Assembly: GCF_000024025.1 (NCBI RefSeq)
Contig: NC_013131.1
Coordinates: forward strand, 124,001-188,000
Source: Catenulispora acidiphila DSM 44928
GTDB taxonomy: Bacteria > Actinomycetota > Actinomycetes > Streptomycetales > Catenulisporaceae
Reading direction: 5' to 3'
DNA length: 64,000 bases
Shown here: positions 16,567 to 24,196 of the stretch, piece after piece
How positions within the stretch are numbered: the stretch's first letter is position 1
How the letters are laid out: each line of letters opens with the position of its first letter
Made by a program: the position numbers and the translations under genes
The notes under the pieces: generated by a model
Told to the model about the DNA's origin: nothing
The model's input: the letters and a program-made list of their open reading frames with translations, nothing else
Databases searched by the model: none

Positions 16567-16599
16567 GGGGAAAGAATACGTTTTCTAAAGCGTTTCCCC
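16567..16599. promoter_or_regulatory. Nested inverted repeats before the LacI gene
   Basis: An outer perfect inverted repeat GGGGAAA (16567-16573) / TTTCCCC (16593-16599) encloses AGAATACGTTTTCT (16573-16586), a 14-bp palindrome with 6 of 7 pairs and central CG. It immediately precedes the LacI start codon and fills the whole gap to the next gene, as expected for an autoregulatory operator. Confidence 0.55.
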
Positions 16600-16606
16600 T
16601 AATCAG

Positions 16607-19600
16607 CTAATCATCGCGCAAGAGGACGGCGAGCTGCGTGCGCGATCGGACGCCGAGCTTTCGGTAAACGCCGGTCAGCACGCTTTCGACGGTCTTGACG
16701 GACAGGAAGAGGTTCGCGGCGATCTCGCGGTTCGGCAGGCCTTCGGTGACGAGGGCGACGATGCGCTGTTCGGCGGCGGTGAGGTCTGGCGCGGGTCCCT
16801 GCCCTGGGCCGTGCGCCGGTCCCGGCGTTTCGGTGACGACTTCGGCCGGTTCCCAGAGCGGCGCCTGCGCGCGCTGGAAGATCGCTGTGGCTTGGTCGTG
16901 GAAGCGGCGTGCGGATGCCGCGCGGCGCCGGCGCTTGTCGATGATCGCGCGGGTGAGCAGGACGCGGCCGCGTTCCAGGGGGAGGCCGAGCGTGTGGAAG
17001 GTGTGGTCGGCGCGGTGCAGGAGGGCTTCGGCGCGGGCGTGATCGCCTTGCGAGGCCTTGATGACGGCGTCGGCTCGGTCGAGCGAGGCCAGGACGCCGC
17101 GGCGTCGGAGCTCCTCGGCGGCGCGCCGGGTCTCGGTGACGATCACGGCTGCCTCGTCGGGCTGGCCGAGCGAGACCAGGACCTCGGCGAGGTCGGCGTG
17201 GAAGCGGACGGCGGCCGGATCGGCGATGCCCTGCTCCGCTACCAGGGTCCTGACACGGTTCAGGTCGTCGGCGGCCGCTGCGGTGTCGCGCAGGAGGAGC
17301 CGGATTCCGCCGGACAGGGCGAGGCAGCGGGTCAGGAAGATCTGGTCCTGTTCCTGCGCCGAGGCGGCGGTCCCCCGATCGGCGAGGCGCAGCGCCTCCT
17401 CCAGCGTGCCGCCGGCCGTCTGCGCCAACGCGGCGGTGAACCACACGGGCCCGGGCGAGGCGCGGTCGGCGCCGGGGAGTTCTTCGAGGCGGCGTGCGCT
17501 GCGGATGGCGGCGGCGCCGTGGCCGGCGCGTGCGTCGATCTCCACCGCGCCGCGCAGCAGGAGCGCGCGATCAGCGTGGCTGCCGCTGCGCTCGGCGTGG
17601 GAGGTGAGCTGGCTGAGATGGTGGCGCGCTTCGTCGAGCTGATCGGCGAACAGCGCGAAGCGCACACTCAGCCAGCGCGGGGAGTTCAGCAGCGCGCCAG
17701 GAGGCTCAGGACTGAGCGCCAACGCCCGCCGCAGCACACGCGGATACGAGGACTCGCCGAGCAACTGCTCGATGCGCGCCAGCATGACCAGCGCGGCAGC
17801 CCGCGACTCAGCATCCTGCGACAACTCGGCAGCCCGCACCGCAGCCCGCGCGGCGTCATGCGCCCGCCGATTATCGCCGAGCGCGAGATGCGCATGCCAC
17901 GCGACCCGCAGATGCACGGCGGAGAGCAAAGCCGGATCAGCCGCCGCCTCAGCATCAGCCAACGCCCGCCCCAGAATCCCATCCAACCCCCCCACCGCCT
18001 GCCCCGCCGCATCAACCACCGCCAACCGAGCCCGAGCCCGCGCCGCATGATCGGACTCGGTGCGATCCAGCCGCGCCACCGCGGTACGCGCCAGGTGCGG
18101 ACGGCCCGCAGCAGCCGCGTCGGTGGCGGCGGCGAGGAGGAGGGCGGCAACGGCGGTGGGGCGGGGGGTGGTGCGCGATGCAGGAGGTCGGGGCGGTTGG
18201 TCGGTGGAGGCTGCGGTGGTCGATGGTCTGCCGGCTGGTGCGGAGGACGCGGCTGGCTGGCGAGTGTCGCTGGCATCGAGAGCGGTGAAGAAGCTGGTGG
18301 CCGGTGTCGGGTCGCTGATCGGCTGCGAGGTCGCAGCTGGCTGGCGAGTGGCTCTGGTGGGGAAGTCTGCGGTTTGTGGCGGTGTGTCGGCGGGCTGCGC
18401 GGTCGCGGCTTGGTGGCGAGTTGTGCTGGCATCGGGCGCGCTGAGGGAACCTGTGGTGGCGGTCGGGCCGCTACTCGGCTGCGCGTGTGTGGCGTGCTGG
18501 CGCGCGGCGCTGGCATCGCGCGCGACTGGCTGCTGATCGGCGTGCTGCGTCCGGTCGGCTGTCCCGCTCACCGGAGCCGGCAGCGGCGCGAGCGAGCCGT
18601 TCGAGGCGTCCGTGGTTTCGGCCATGGTTTCGCGTGCCGGCATCATCTCCGCCGCGAGCAGCCATAACTCTGCCGCGCGTCCTGGGTCGCCTCGTCGGCG
18701 TACTGCTCGGGCGGCGATGGCCAGTTCGGAGGCGACTTCCAGGTCTGGGCGGTCGCGGGCGGCGGTGGCGCGGTGCCAGAGGCGGGCGGTGGGGTCCGTG
18801 GTGGTTTCGGCGAGGAGGAGGTGGGCTGTGCGGAGGGTTTCCTGGGATGCGTCGGCGAGGACTGTGTCGCGGACTGCTGTGGCTGGGAAGGTGACTGTGC
18901 CGTGCACGTCGACTGTGATCAGTCCGGCTTGTTCGGCGCAGGCTAGGGCTTCGAGTGTGGCTGGGCCCGCGGTTCGCCGCAGGGTGGGGATTGCGGGGTC
19001 GGCGGCGATCGCGGCGATCAGCAGGGTGCGCCAGACGTTGTCCGGGGTCGGCAGTTCGTCGATCCAGCCTCGGATGCAGCGTCGTGCCGCCGCCGGTGTC
19101 GTGACCGCGTCGAGTGCGCCGGAGGTGGCGTCGAAGCCGCGGGCGATTTCCACGGTCAGCCGGGCGTTTCCGCCGGCTGCGGTGTGAACGCGTGCCGCGA
19201 TGCGGAAGCCGATTCCGCGTTCCTGTAACAGCGTCGCGGTCTGTTCGGCGGTCAGTGCGGGGACTGGGACTTCTTGGGCGTCGCGGCCCAATAAGTCCAC
19301 CGGGCCGCCGGGGCGGGTTGCCGCGACGACCGGGATGCCGTGCCGGGCGAGGTGGGCCAGGACGTCGAGGCTGTCCGCGTCCCACCATTGGAGGTCGTCG
19401 GCCAGGAGCAGGACGCCTTTGTCGGGCGGTATTGCCGCGTCCAGGCATGCGCGTGCGGCGAGGCGGATCGCTACGCGATCGGGGGTGCCGGGTATCCGGC
19501 GGAGGGCTTGCTTGAGGGCCGCGAGCCAAGGTTCGGGGAGGTCGGGTGCCTCGGTGAGGAGGTCGGTGAGGGCGGCGAAGGGGACGTCGCGGTCGGTGGG

Positions 19601-19765
19601 AGCCGCGGTCAGCCAGACGACGTGGTCCTCGCGGGCGATCCAGGGTTCTGCCACGGCGTCGAGGAGGGCGGACTTGCCGCGGCCGGGTGGTGCCGTCAGG
19701 ACGGTGGGGACGGCGTCGGCCGCGCGCGCGGTGAGGTCGGCGACGAGCTCCCCATGCCCGATCAT
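16607..19765 (-). CDS. LAL-family (MalT-like) ATP-binding LuxR transcriptional regulator
   Basis: This 1052-residue protein has an N-terminal STAND-type ATPase with Walker A 'TAPPGRGKSALLDAV' (about 33-47) and Walker B 'LLLADDLQWWD' (about 125-135). A long helical, TPR-like middle follows, then a C-terminal LuxR helix-turn-helix 'LPNREIAANLFLSVKTVESV' at about 1010-1030. LAL proteins are large ATP-dependent activators, often of sugar or antibiotic genes. I chose ATG 19765, which has AAGGAC upstream and begins right before the ATPase; a frame to 19897 adds 44 unconserved residues. Between about residues 405 and 515 lies a Ser/Thr/Ala/Pro-rich tandem-repeat insert (see 18249-18545). It reads toward the LacI gene, 40 bp away. 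Confidence 0.88.
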   Translation of the reverse strand: MIGHGELVADLTARAADAVPTVLTAPPGRGKSALLDAVAEPWIAREDHVVWLTAAPTDRDVPFAALTDLLTEAPDLPEPWLAALKQALRRIPGTPDRVAIRLAARACLDAAIPPDKGVLLLADDLQWWDADSLDVLAHLARHGIPVVAATRPGGPVDLLGRDAQEVPVPALTAEQTATLLQERGIGFRIAARVHTAAGGNARLTVEIARGFDATSGALDAVTTPAAARRCIRGWIDELPTPDNVWRTLLIAAIAADPAIPTLRRTAGPATLEALACAEQAGLITVDVHGTVTFPATAVRDTVLADASQETLRTAHLLLAETTTDPTARLWHRATAARDRPDLEVASELAIAARAVRRRGDPGRAAELWLLAAEMMPARETMAETTDASNGSLAPLPAPVSGTADRTQHADQQPVARDASAARQHATHAQPSSGPTATTGSLSAPDASTTRHQAATAQPADTPPQTADFPTRATRQPAATSQPISDPTPATSFFTALDASDTRQPAASSAPAGRPSTTAASTDQPPRPPASRTTPRPTAVAALLLAAATDAAAAGRPHLARTAVARLDRTESDHAARARARLAVVDAAGQAVGGLDGILGRALADAEAAADPALLSAVHLRVAWHAHLALGDNRRAHDAARAAVRAAELSQDAESRAAALVMLARIEQLLGESSYPRVLRRALALSPEPPGALLNSPRWLSVRFALFADQLDEARHHLSQLTSHAERSGSHADRALLLRGAVEIDARAGHGAAAIRSARRLEELPGADRASPGPVWFTAALAQTAGGTLEEALRLADRGTAASAQEQDQIFLTRCLALSGGIRLLLRDTAAAADDLNRVRTLVAEQGIADPAAVRFHADLAEVLVSLGQPDEAAVIVTETRRAAEELRRRGVLASLDRADAVIKASQGDHARAEALLHRADHTFHTLGLPLERGRVLLTRAIIDKRRRRAASARRFHDQATAIFQRAQAPLWEPAEVVTETPGPAHGPGQGPAPDLTAAEQRIVALVTEGLPNREIAANLFLSVKTVESVLTGVYRKLGVRSRTQLAVLLRDD
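18249..18545. repeat. Degenerate in-frame tandem repeats within the LAL regulator
   Basis: Four imperfect units occupy 18249-18332 (84 bp), 18333-18404 (72 bp), 18405-18488 (84 bp) and 18489 to about 18545. Each opens on the plus strand with a variant of GCGGCTGGCTGGCGAG. All unit lengths are multiples of three, so the coding frame is kept. In the protein they give 24-28 residue units beginning 'DASAARQHATHAQP', 'DASTTRHQAATAQP', 'PTRATRQPAATSQP' and 'DASDTRQPAASSAP'. They form a disordered linker between the ATPase part and the helical domain. Confidence 0.7.
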
Positions 19766-20021
19766 GTCAAGTCCTTGGCGATCATGATGCCGGTGACGGC
19801 CGCGGAGACCGTTTCCGACGGCCCGCGGCGGCTGTTCGGGGAAGGTTACGCCGTGTTCGCCCGCGGTCACAAGAGTTCCCGCTGTGTTCCCGGCCACGAC
19901 GTCCGACGTAAAGGGCTGGTCATGGTGGAGCTGTTCAAGGGTTTCCCCCGATGCGGTCGGACGTGCCTTTCAGCGGATTCTTAGCTCGCCACCCACCCCC
20001 TCTACCCCACAGAAGGCGGAG

Positions 20022-21890
20022 ATGAAGAACACGAACACGCGGCGGCGGGCTGCCGCGGCCGGAGCGGCTGTCGCCACCATGGCGGCCGGCTTCGGACTCC
20101 TGGCGGCCACCGCGCAGACCGCGCAGGCCTGGGAGATCAACCCCGCGTCCTGCAAGCACGCCCCGCACAGCCACAAGCACGGTGTGCAGCCTACGGAAAC
20201 GCAGACGCTCTGCGACCGTATAAACGCCGCCGGACATGCGGCTCCGACCGGCTCCGAGACGCTGTCCTACGGCGGCGGCGTCGACGGCATCGGTGTGAAT
20301 TCCGGTAAAAATCAGGTCTATCTGGTGTTCTACGGGTCCCAGTGGGGCACGCAGACCGCCGGCTCCAACGGCGTCTCCAGCTTCTCCGGCGACCCGAAGG
20401 GCGCCGCGCCGGCCGCCCAGAAGATGTTCAAGGACATCGGCACCGGCGGTGAGACCTGGTCGGCCGACCTGACCCAGTGGTGCGACGGCCCGAACGTCGC
20501 CGCCGGCGCGACCAGCTGCCCGAGCAACGCCGCCTTCGTCCCCTACCAGAGCGGGGGTGTGCTGGCCGGTGTCTGGTACGACAACTCGGCGGCGTCCCCG
20601 GCGAAGGCCAGCGGCCACGCCCTCGGCGTGGAGGCGGTGAACGCGGCGGCGCACTTCGGCAACACGACCGCCGCCTCGAACCGCAACGCGTACTACGTGA
20701 TCCTGTCGCCGACCGGCACGAACCCGGACGACTACGAGAACCCCTCGACCGGCTACTGCGCCTGGCACGACTACAACGGCGACACCACGCTCACCGGCGG
20801 CGCCGTCGCCAGCAGCTACGGCGACATCGCCTTCAGCAACCAGCCCTACAACATCGACGCCGGCCAGACCTGCGGCACGAACTTCGTCAACTCCGGCAGC
20901 GCCGGAACCCTCGACGGCTACACGATGACCCTCGGCCACGAGTGGCACGAGATGATGTCGGACAAGAACCCGGCCGGCGGCTGGACCAACAACACCGGCT
21001 CGTCCTACAACGGCCAGGAGAACTCCGACGAGTGCGCGTGGCTCAAGCCGGGCACGACCGGCGGCGCGGCGAACGTCACGCTGGGCTCGGACACCTTCGC
21101 AGAGCAGGCGAGCTGGTCGAACGACACCAACGGCTGCGCGATGTCGCACCAGATCCTGACCCACAACGGCGGCGGCGCGGTCACCGTCACGCAGCCCGCG
21201 GCGCAGACCTCCACGGTCGGTAGCGCGGTCTCGCTGCAGATCCAGGCGTCGGACTCGACGTCCGGTCAGACCCTCTCCTACACGGCCACCGGCCTCCCGC
21301 AGGGCGTTGCCATTAACAGTGCCAGCGGCCTGATCTCCGGCACTCCGACCACTGCGGGCAGCTCGTCAGTGACCGTGACCGTTAAGGACACCACCGGTGC
21401 TTCGGGCTCGGCGACCTTCGGCTGGACGGTGAACTCGACCACCGGCGGCGGCACCGTGATCACCAACGGCGGCTTCGAGAACGGCTCGCTGTCCGGCTGG
21501 ACCACCTCCGGCGTCACCGCCGCGACCGCCACCGGCCCGCACGCCGGCGGCTACGCGGCCGAACTCGGCAACCTCAACCCGAGCAGCACCTCGACCATCG
21601 CGCAGACCTTCACCGCGGGCGCGGGTAACAGCAGGCTCGCGTTCTGGTACAACGTGACCTGCGACGACACGGTGCAGTACGACTGGGCGACGGCCACGCT
21701 GAAGGACAACACCACCGGGACGACCAAGACCGTCCTGGCCAAGACCTGCACCAACCCGACCTCGGGCTGGAAGCAGGTGACCGCCGCGGTCACCGCGGGC
21801 GACAGCTACACGCTGACGCTGTCGAACCACGACGACAACTACGCGGGCGACCCGACGTACACGCTGTACGACGACGTCGCCGTGTCGTAG
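20022..21890 (+). CDS. Secreted HExxE protein with Ig-like and C-terminal binding domains
   Basis: This 622-residue protein has a Sec/Tat-type signal ending near 'AQTAQA' (residue 36). The central domain contains 'LGHEWHEMMSD' (His306-Glu-Trp-His-Glu310) followed by 'NPAGGWTNN' and 'ENSDECAW', resembling the HExxE and E-x-x-D-x-C-x-W pattern of exordium/PHI-1-like and related bacterial putative zinc proteases. About residues 385-475 form a putative Ig domain ('VTQPAAQTSTVGSAVSLQIQ', 'YTATGLPQGVAINSASGLIS'). From 478 a jelly-roll-like segment begins ('NGGFENGSLSGWTTSG') that may bind carbohydrate. An AAGGCGGAG site precedes ATG 20022. Peptidase activity is not proven. Confidence 0.75.
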   Translation: MKNTNTRRRAAAAGAAVATMAAGFGLLAATAQTAQAWEINPASCKHAPHSHKHGVQPTETQTLCDRINAAGHAAPTGSETLSYGGGVDGIGVNSGKNQVYLVFYGSQWGTQTAGSNGVSSFSGDPKGAAPAAQKMFKDIGTGGETWSADLTQWCDGPNVAAGATSCPSNAAFVPYQSGGVLAGVWYDNSAASPAKASGHALGVEAVNAAAHFGNTTAASNRNAYYVILSPTGTNPDDYENPSTGYCAWHDYNGDTTLTGGAVASSYGDIAFSNQPYNIDAGQTCGTNFVNSGSAGTLDGYTMTLGHEWHEMMSDKNPAGGWTNNTGSSYNGQENSDECAWLKPGTTGGAANVTLGSDTFAEQASWSNDTNGCAMSHQILTHNGGGAVTVTQPAAQTSTVGSAVSLQIQASDSTSGQTLSYTATGLPQGVAINSASGLISGTPTTAGSSSVTVTVKDTTGASGSATFGWTVNSTTGGGTVITNGGFENGSLSGWTTSGVTAATATGPHAGGYAAELGNLNPSSTSTIAQTFTAGAGNSRLAFWYNVTCDDTVQYDWATATLKDNTTGTTKTVLAKTCTNPTSGWKQVTAAVTAGDSYTLTLSNHDDNYAGDPTYTLYDDVAVS

Positions 21891-21915
21891 ATGATCAGCA
21901 CCCGGTAGGACGGAA

Positions 21916-21943
21916 GCGGATCCGGCTCTCGAGCCGGATCCGC
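21916..21943. terminator. Bidirectional terminator hairpin between convergent genes
   Basis: GCGGATCCGGCTC (21916-21928) and its exact complement (21931-21943) form a perfect 13-bp stem with a 2-nt loop. It lies 26 bp after the secreted-protein stop and 17 bp after the convergent isomerase stop at 21960. It has no T-run, as is common for high-GC actinobacterial terminators. Confidence 0.75.
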
Positions 21944-21959
21944 GCGCGTCCGGGAGCTG

Positions 21960-22790
21960 TCACAGACCCGAGGCGGCGCTGACCGCCTCGTGGCGGGAGC
22001 GGACGGTGGCGATGGTCCGGTCGCCGTCCGCGTCCCAGATCTCCTGGTTGAAGATCTCCACCTCGGCATAGCCGGTCCACCCCGCGGCGGTGACCAGCGA
22101 GCGCATCCGCGCGAAGTCGATGTGACCGTCGCCGACGTGCCCGCGACCCAGCAGCATGTCGGCCGGCAGCGGCACGACCCAGTCGCACTCCTGGTAGGAA
22201 AGGATCCGATTTCCCTTACCGGCACGGGCGATCGACGCCTCCAGCTGCGGATCCCACCAAACGTGGTAGGTGTCGACCACGACGCCGACCTGCTCGGCCG
22301 GGAACGCCTCGGCGATGTCGAGCGCCTGCCCCAGCGTGGAGACCACCGCCCGGTCGGCGCAGAACATCGGATGCAGCGGCTCGATCGCCAGCTTCACACC
22401 ATGCTCGGCCGCGAACGGCACCAGATCGGCGACGCCCTCGGCAACGGCGCCCCGCGCGGCGGGCAGGTCCTTGGACCCGGAGGGGAGCCCGCCGACGACG
22501 AGGATCAGCACATCGGTCCCGACGCCGGCCGCCTCGAGCACCGCTTGCTTGTTGTCGGCGAGCGCGGCGGCGCGGTCCGCGGCGGAGGCGGCGGTCATGA
22601 AGCCGCCACGGCAGAGGCTGGTGACCTCGAGGCCTGATGCGCGCACGATCTTGGCGGCGGCCTCGATGCCGATCTCTTGGACGCGGTCGCGCCAGAGTCC
22701 GATGGCCGGGATGCCCGCGCGGACGCAGCCTTCGGCGGCCTCGGCGAGGGTGAGGCGCTTGACGGTGGCTTGGTTGAGGGAGAGTTTCAT
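21960..22790 (-). CDS. Sugar phosphate isomerase/epimerase (TIM barrel)
   Basis: This 276-residue protein has the AP-endonuclease-2-like TIM barrel: 'MKLSLNQATVKRLTLAEAAE', 'GIPAIGLWRDRVQEIG', 'GVKLAIEPLHPMFCAD' (Glu metal ligand), 'VGVVVDTYHVWWDP' (Asp-x-x-His), 'VGDGHIDFARMR' and 'YAEVEIFNQEIW' (last Glu). It probably isomerises or epimerises an inosose- or keto-sugar-like intermediate. The ATG overlaps the stop of a 35-codon ORF (ATGA); only a weak ribosome site is seen, so translation may depend on that coupling. It is the last gene of a minus-strand cluster with a Gfo/Idh dehydrogenase and a DUF993 protein, a recurring trio in actinobacterial sugar catabolism. Confidence 0.87.
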   Translation of the reverse strand: MKLSLNQATVKRLTLAEAAEGCVRAGIPAIGLWRDRVQEIGIEAAAKIVRASGLEVTSLCRGGFMTAASAADRAAALADNKQAVLEAAGVGTDVLILVVGGLPSGSKDLPAARGAVAEGVADLVPFAAEHGVKLAIEPLHPMFCADRAVVSTLGQALDIAEAFPAEQVGVVVDTYHVWWDPQLEASIARAGKGNRILSYQECDWVVPLPADMLLGRGHVGDGHIDFARMRSLVTAAGWTGYAEVEIFNQEIWDADGDRTIATVRSRHEAVSAASGL

Positions 22791-22894
22791 GCGGGCACCG
22801 CCGCGAGGCCGGTGACCGGCAGACTGCGGACGCGGGCGCCGATGCCGGATCCGCTGGCGGATGGGCGCAAGCGGAATAGCTCGAGAGAGTTCAT
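22787..22894 (-). CDS. Possible 35-residue coupled micro-ORF
   Basis: This 35-codon frame starts at ATG 22894 inside the stop of the upstream small ORF (ATGA) and ends at a TGA that overlaps the isomerase ATG (ATGA). The product is basic ('MNSLELFRLRP', then 'GARVRSLPVTGLAAVPA') with no known domain. Its C-terminal half aligns with that of the upstream 74-residue ORF ('NRTRKLPATDPATVTP'), so the two look like diverged duplicates. It may be a real peptide, or a translated spacer that carries ribosomes to the isomerase start. Third-position GC is lower than in the neighbouring genes. Confidence 0.4.
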   Translation of the reverse strand: MNSLELFRLRPSASGSGIGARVRSLPVTGLAAVPA

Positions 22895-23115
22895 GGGGTC
22901 ACCGTCGCGGGGTCGGTGGCGGGCAGCTTGCGAGTGCGGTTACCTGCGCCGGATTCGGTGTTAGTTCGGGGCAGTTCGGAAGTGCTTATGCGGCGACCGC
23001 CGCGAGTACGGATGCGGCGGCGGGTGCCTGCGCTGGATTCGCTGTCGGCGGCGGCAGCGGCATCGTCGGCACCAGCGGTATTGGTACCGGCGCCCGGCAT
23101 CTCAGCGCTCGTCAT
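22891..23115 (-). CDS. Possible 74-residue coupled small ORF
   Basis: This frame starts at ATG 23115, overlapping the DUF993 stop (ATGA), and ends at a TGA overlapping the next small ORF. The product is Ala/Ser/Arg-rich and probably disordered ('SESSAGTRRRIRTRGGRR', 'NRTRKLPATDPATVTP'). I recognise no domain. The spacer from 22791 to 23111 consists of roughly 65-95 bp degenerate repeats, so the ORF may have arisen by duplication of a shorter coupled spacer. Exact start-stop overlaps at both ends argue that it is translated; its low third-position GC argues against long-standing coding selection. Confidence 0.4.
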   Translation of the reverse strand: MTSAEMPGAGTNTAGADDAAAAADSESSAGTRRRIRTRGGRRISTSELPRTNTESGAGNRTRKLPATDPATVTP

Positions 23116-24188
23116 GCGACCACCGCCGCGAAGCGCTGTGCGGCCAGCTCGGGGTCGTCGATGACGCCGGCGGCTTCGGCGAGGTGGAGGAGCTTTGTCA
23201 GGTGCGTGGTGTCGCGGGCTGTTTCGAGGGCGCCGACCATGCGGAAGTGGGCTTGGTGGCCGTTGAGGTAGGCGAGGAAGACCAGGCCGGTTTTGTAGTG
23301 GAAGGTGGGCTTCTCGAAGATGTGGCGGGATAGGGCGACCGTCGGGTTCATCAGGCGGTCGTAGGTCTGGAGGTCGCCGCGGTCCAGGGCTTGGAGTGCT
23401 TGTGCGGCGGGGCGGGCGATGCCGTCGAAGATGCCGAGGAGGGCGTCGGAGTGGCCGGTGGTGTCGCCCTTGATCAGTTGGGGGTAGTTGAAGTCGTCGC
23501 CGGTGTAGAGGCGGACGCCTGCGGGGAGGCGGCGGCGGAGTTCGAGTTCGTGGTCGGCGTTCAGGAGGGAGATCTTGATGCCGTCGACCTTCTGCGGGTT
23601 GGCGTTGATCAGCTCCAGGACTGTTGCCATCGCGGTGGGGATGTCGGCGGAGCCCCAGTAGCCCGCCAGCGCCGGGTCGAACATGTCGCCCAGCCAGTGC
23701 AGGATCACCGGGTTCGCGGCCTGGTCCAGCAGTGCACGGTAGGTCGTCAGATAGTCCTCGGCCGAGCGTGCGGAGGCGGCCAACGCGCGGCTCGCCATCA
23801 GGATCACGCGTGCGCCTGCCGCCTCGACCACGTCAAGCTGCTCCTCGTACGCGGCCCGGATGTCAGGGAGCGAATGTGCTCCGGCGGACAGTTGGTCGGT
23901 GCCCGCGCCGCACGCCAGGAGCGTGGGCACGTTCCCCGCGTCCACTGCCTTCGCAGCCGCGCCGCTCCGTCGGATCAGTTCCTGCGTCGCCGACCAGTCC
24001 AATCCCATGCCGCGCTGCGCGGTGTCCATGGCGTCCGCGATGCCGAAGCCCAGCGACCACAGGTGCTCGCGGAAGCGGAGCGTCGCGTCCCAGTCCAGGA
24101 CCGCGGGCTTCCCCGCGCGGTTGTCAGCCTCCGGATCCGCCACGACATGCGCGGCGGCGTACACGACGCGCGAAGTGAAGCCCGCCAT
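23112..24188 (-). CDS. DUF993 / dihydrodipicolinate-synthase-like family protein
   Basis: This 358-residue protein matches DUF993 from its first strand: 'SRVVYAAAHVVADPEADN', 'DAMDTAQRGMGLDW', 'VILHWLGDMFDPALAGYWGS', 'KVDGIKISLLNADHELELRR' (candidate Schiff-base Lys in 'DGIKIS') and 'LYTGDDFNYPQLIKGD'. The fold is a class I aldolase-like TIM barrel; the reaction is not established. ATG 24188 is used; GTG 24200, overlapping the dehydrogenase stop by 4 nt, is a good alternative. Relatives usually carry about 25 extra N-terminal residues, absent here. A frame continuing far upstream across the dehydrogenase gene is an artefact. Confidence 0.82.
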   Translation of the reverse strand: MAGFTSRVVYAAAHVVADPEADNRAGKPAVLDWDATLRFREHLWSLGFGIADAMDTAQRGMGLDWSATQELIRRSGAAAKAVDAGNVPTLLACGAGTDQLSAGAHSLPDIRAAYEEQLDVVEAAGARVILMASRALAASARSAEDYLTTYRALLDQAANPVILHWLGDMFDPALAGYWGSADIPTAMATVLELINANPQKVDGIKISLLNADHELELRRRLPAGVRLYTGDDFNYPQLIKGDTTGHSDALLGIFDGIARPAAQALQALDRGDLQTYDRLMNPTVALSRHIFEKPTFHYKTGLVFLAYLNGHQAHFRMVGALETARDTTHLTKLLHLAEAAGVIDDPELAAQRFAAVVA

Positions 24189-24196
24189 GGCGCCGC

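Noticed and set aside
20937-20951. Classical HExxH zinc protease motif in the secreted protein
   Set aside because: The sequence is His-Glu-Trp-His-Glu, which is HExxE; it is reported as such.
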